26,804 nucleotides of DNA from [Eubacterium] yurii subsp. margaretiae ATCC 43715 (GTDB lineage Bacteria; Bacillota; Clostridia; Peptostreptococcales; Filifactoraceae), in NCBI GenBank assembly GCA_000146855.1, contig GL405246.1, forward strand, positions 1,282,296-1,309,099, written 5' to 3'. The translations under genes were made by a program, and so were the position numbers. Of the stretch, positions 25,434 to 26,804 are shown piece by piece (position 1 is the first letter of the stretch; each line of letters starts with the position of its first letter). The notes below the pieces were generated by a model that was not told the origin of the DNA, ran no database searches, and saw nothing but the letters and a program-made list of their open reading frames with translations.

Positions 25434-26612
25434 CTATCTTTCTACTATTAATGCAGTACCCTGTCCTCCACCTATACAAAGTGTAGCAAGTCCTTTTTTC
25501 TTACCTGTTCTTTTCATTTCATAAAGTAGTGTTGTCAATATTCTTGCTCCAGATGCACCTATTGGGTGACCTATCGCTATTGCACCGCCATTTACATTTG
25601 TTTTTTCAGGATCCAATTTAAGTTCCTTAACAACCGCACAAGATTGTGCAGCAAACGCCTCGTTAGCTTCCACTAAATCTATGTCTTCTATTTTCAATCC
25701 TGCTTTTTCCAAAGCCTTAGTACTTGCAGGAACAGGTCCTATACCCATTATTGAAGGGTCTACACCTGCTGACGCATACGATACTATCTTTGCTAGTGGT
25801 TCAATACCTAATTCTTTTGCCTTATCCTCACTCATAACAATAAGACAAGCAGCACCATCATTTATACCTGATGCATTACCAGCTGTAACAGAGCCATCTT
25901 TTTTGAATGCTGGTTTAAGTTTTCCAAGCAATTCCATAGTTTGACCATATTTTATAAATTCATCTTTATCTATTACAGTTACATTACCTTTTTTATCTTT
26001 TATTTCAACGCCAACTATCTCTTCATCAAATTTTCCTGCTTTTTGAGCAGCCTCAGCCTTATTTTGGCTAGCAACAGCAAATTGATCTTGTTGTTCTCTT
26101 GTTTGATTCCATTGATCATTTATATTTTCAGCAGTAATCCCCATATGATAACCGTTAAAAGCATCAGTAAGACCATCTTTTATCATTATATCAACAGCAG
26201 AAGTATCCCCCATTCTTGTACCATATCTCATTTTTGGTAAAGCATAAGGAGCATTTGTCATTGATTCTGTTCCACCTGCAAGAACTATTTCAGCATCTCC
26301 AGCTTTTATTAGTTGTGCAGCTAATGAAACAGCTCTAAGCCCTGATCCACAAACCTTGTTAATAGTCATAGCCGGAACTTCTTTAGGTATACCAGCATTT
26401 ATCGCTACCTGTCTTGCGGGATTTTGTCCCAAACCAGCTTGTAGTACATTACCAAGTATAACTTCATCGATTTTTGCAGGATCAATTCCAGCTCTTTTAA
26501 TAGCTTCCTTTGCAGCTATTACTCCAAGTTCAATACCTGAAAGCGGTTTTAATGCTCCACCAAAGCTTCCTACGGGTGTTCTTACTGCACTAGCTATAAC
26601 AACATTTTTCAT
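25434..26612 (-). CDS. thl: Acetyl-CoA acetyltransferase (thiolase)
   Basis: A 392-residue biosynthetic thiolase. The catalytic residues are C88 ([10 protein letters not shown]), H349 ([10 protein letters not shown]) and C379 (TLCIGGGQG). It condenses two acetyl-CoA to acetoacetyl-CoA, the first step toward butyryl-CoA. TTAGGAGGAAC lies ahead of the ATG. It has a strong promoter about 150 bases upstream and a hairpin downstream, so it is probably monocistronic, unlike the bcd-etf genes. Confidence 0.96.
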   Translation of the reverse strand: MKNVVIASAVRTPVGSFGGALKPLSGIELGVIAAKEAIKRAGIDPAKIDEVILGNVLQAGLGQNPARQVAINAGIPKEVPAMTINKVCGSGLRAVSLAAQLIKAGDAEIVLAGGTESMTNAPYALPKMRYGTRMGDTSAVDIMIKDGLTDAFNGYHMGITAENINDQWNQTREQQDQFAVASQNKAEAAQKAGKFDEEIVGVEIKDKKGNVTVIDKDEFIKYGQTMELLGKLKPAFKKDGSVTAGNASGINDGAACLIVMSEDKAKELGIEPLAKIVSYASAGVDPSIMGIGPVPASTKALEKAGLKIEDIDLVEANEAFAAQSCAVVKELKLDPEKTNVNGGAIAIGHPIGASGARILTTLLYEMKRTGKKKGLATLCIGGGQGTALIVER

Positions 26613-26759
26613 AAGTTCCTCCTAAATTTTTAGATAGAATATGGCATTCATCATTAAATTTGAACATTTTTATTTTGATATAAAAATGACGAAATAAAAT
26701 GCAAATAAACACCTAGAAAAACATAGACTCTGAAAATAAACATCTCAGATATCTAAATG

Positions 26760-26788
26760 ATTATACCACACGCATTGTCAATTTTCAA
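26760..26788 (-). promoter_or_regulatory. Strong promoter of thl
   Basis: TTGAAA (26788-26783), a 17-base spacer and TATAAT (26765-26760) with a TG one base ahead (extended -10) on the minus strand. Transcription from about 26753 would give a 5' UTR near 140 bases. That leader holds a 9-bp hairpin (26665-26673 with 26680-26688). Confidence 0.8.
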
Positions 26789-26804
26789 TATTAACTTGTA
26801 ATTT

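Noticed and set aside
26654..26743. 29-residue hydrophobic frame in the thl leader (ATG at 26743)
   Set aside because: No Shine-Dalgarno sequence and composition expected from AT-rich DNA; conservation would be needed to revive it as a leader peptide.
1..26804. CRISPR array, mobile element, prophage, tRNA or rRNA
   Set aside because: No spaced repeats, transposase, integrase, tRNA cloverleaf or rRNA sequence was found; the gene content is housekeeping and co-directional.

Overview
The window is AT-rich, densely coded DNA from a low-GC Gram-positive anaerobe. Every gene I accept is on the minus strand. A clostridial or Tissierellia-like Firmicute is suggested by the rapZ-yvcK-whiA-HPr cluster, a Bacillus-type PurR, RbgA next to rplS, strong AGGAGG ribosome binding sites and a butyryl-CoA gene set (thl, hbd, bcd, etfB, etfA). 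The species cannot be fixed from this sequence. Almost all of it is conserved chromosome. I see no phage, transposon, CRISPR array, rRNA or tRNA, and no wholly new multi-gene system.

Layout in the direction of transcription (right to left). A strong promoter at 26788-26760 drives thiolase (thl), which ends in a hairpin at 25370-25406. After a 345-base gene-free stretch come bcd-etfB-etfA, closed by a clear terminator at 22071-22110. hbd follows with its own upstream region carrying a Rex-like palindrome. Next are a CobD/HisC-like PLP enzyme, preceded by a promoter and an ARG-box-like palindrome, and miaA, which is frameshifted at a run of nine A. An extended -10 promoter then precedes pgi, a Gx-transporter-type membrane protein and pepF. 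A Fur-family regulator, an unrecognised 151-residue protein, ftsY and a D-2-hydroxyacid dehydrogenase form the next group.

The left half holds translation and proteostasis genes. rplS has a consensus promoter, a leader hairpin resembling an L19 autoregulatory leader, and a terminator whose T-rich tail is present as three 15-bp tandem copies. rbgA and an FAD-dependent oxidoreductase follow, then tig, terminator, clpP-clpX-hslO, and a small glutaredoxin with its own terminator. The cluster rapZ-yvcK-whiA-HPr ends at a terminator before purR, which is followed by a 13-bp hairpin at 38-67.

Functionally, the right end makes butyryl-CoA from acetyl-CoA, although the crotonase (crt) needed for the pathway is not here. 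The centre serves glycolysis entry, peptide use and SRP targeting. The left half serves ribosome assembly, nascent-chain folding, ATP-dependent proteolysis, redox-sensitive chaperoning, envelope and division control, and purine regulation. The points most worth a second look are the miaA frameshift at A9, the Fur homologue that has lost its sensory histidines, the ARG-box-like site, the Rex-like sites, the L19 leader and the triplicated terminator tail.
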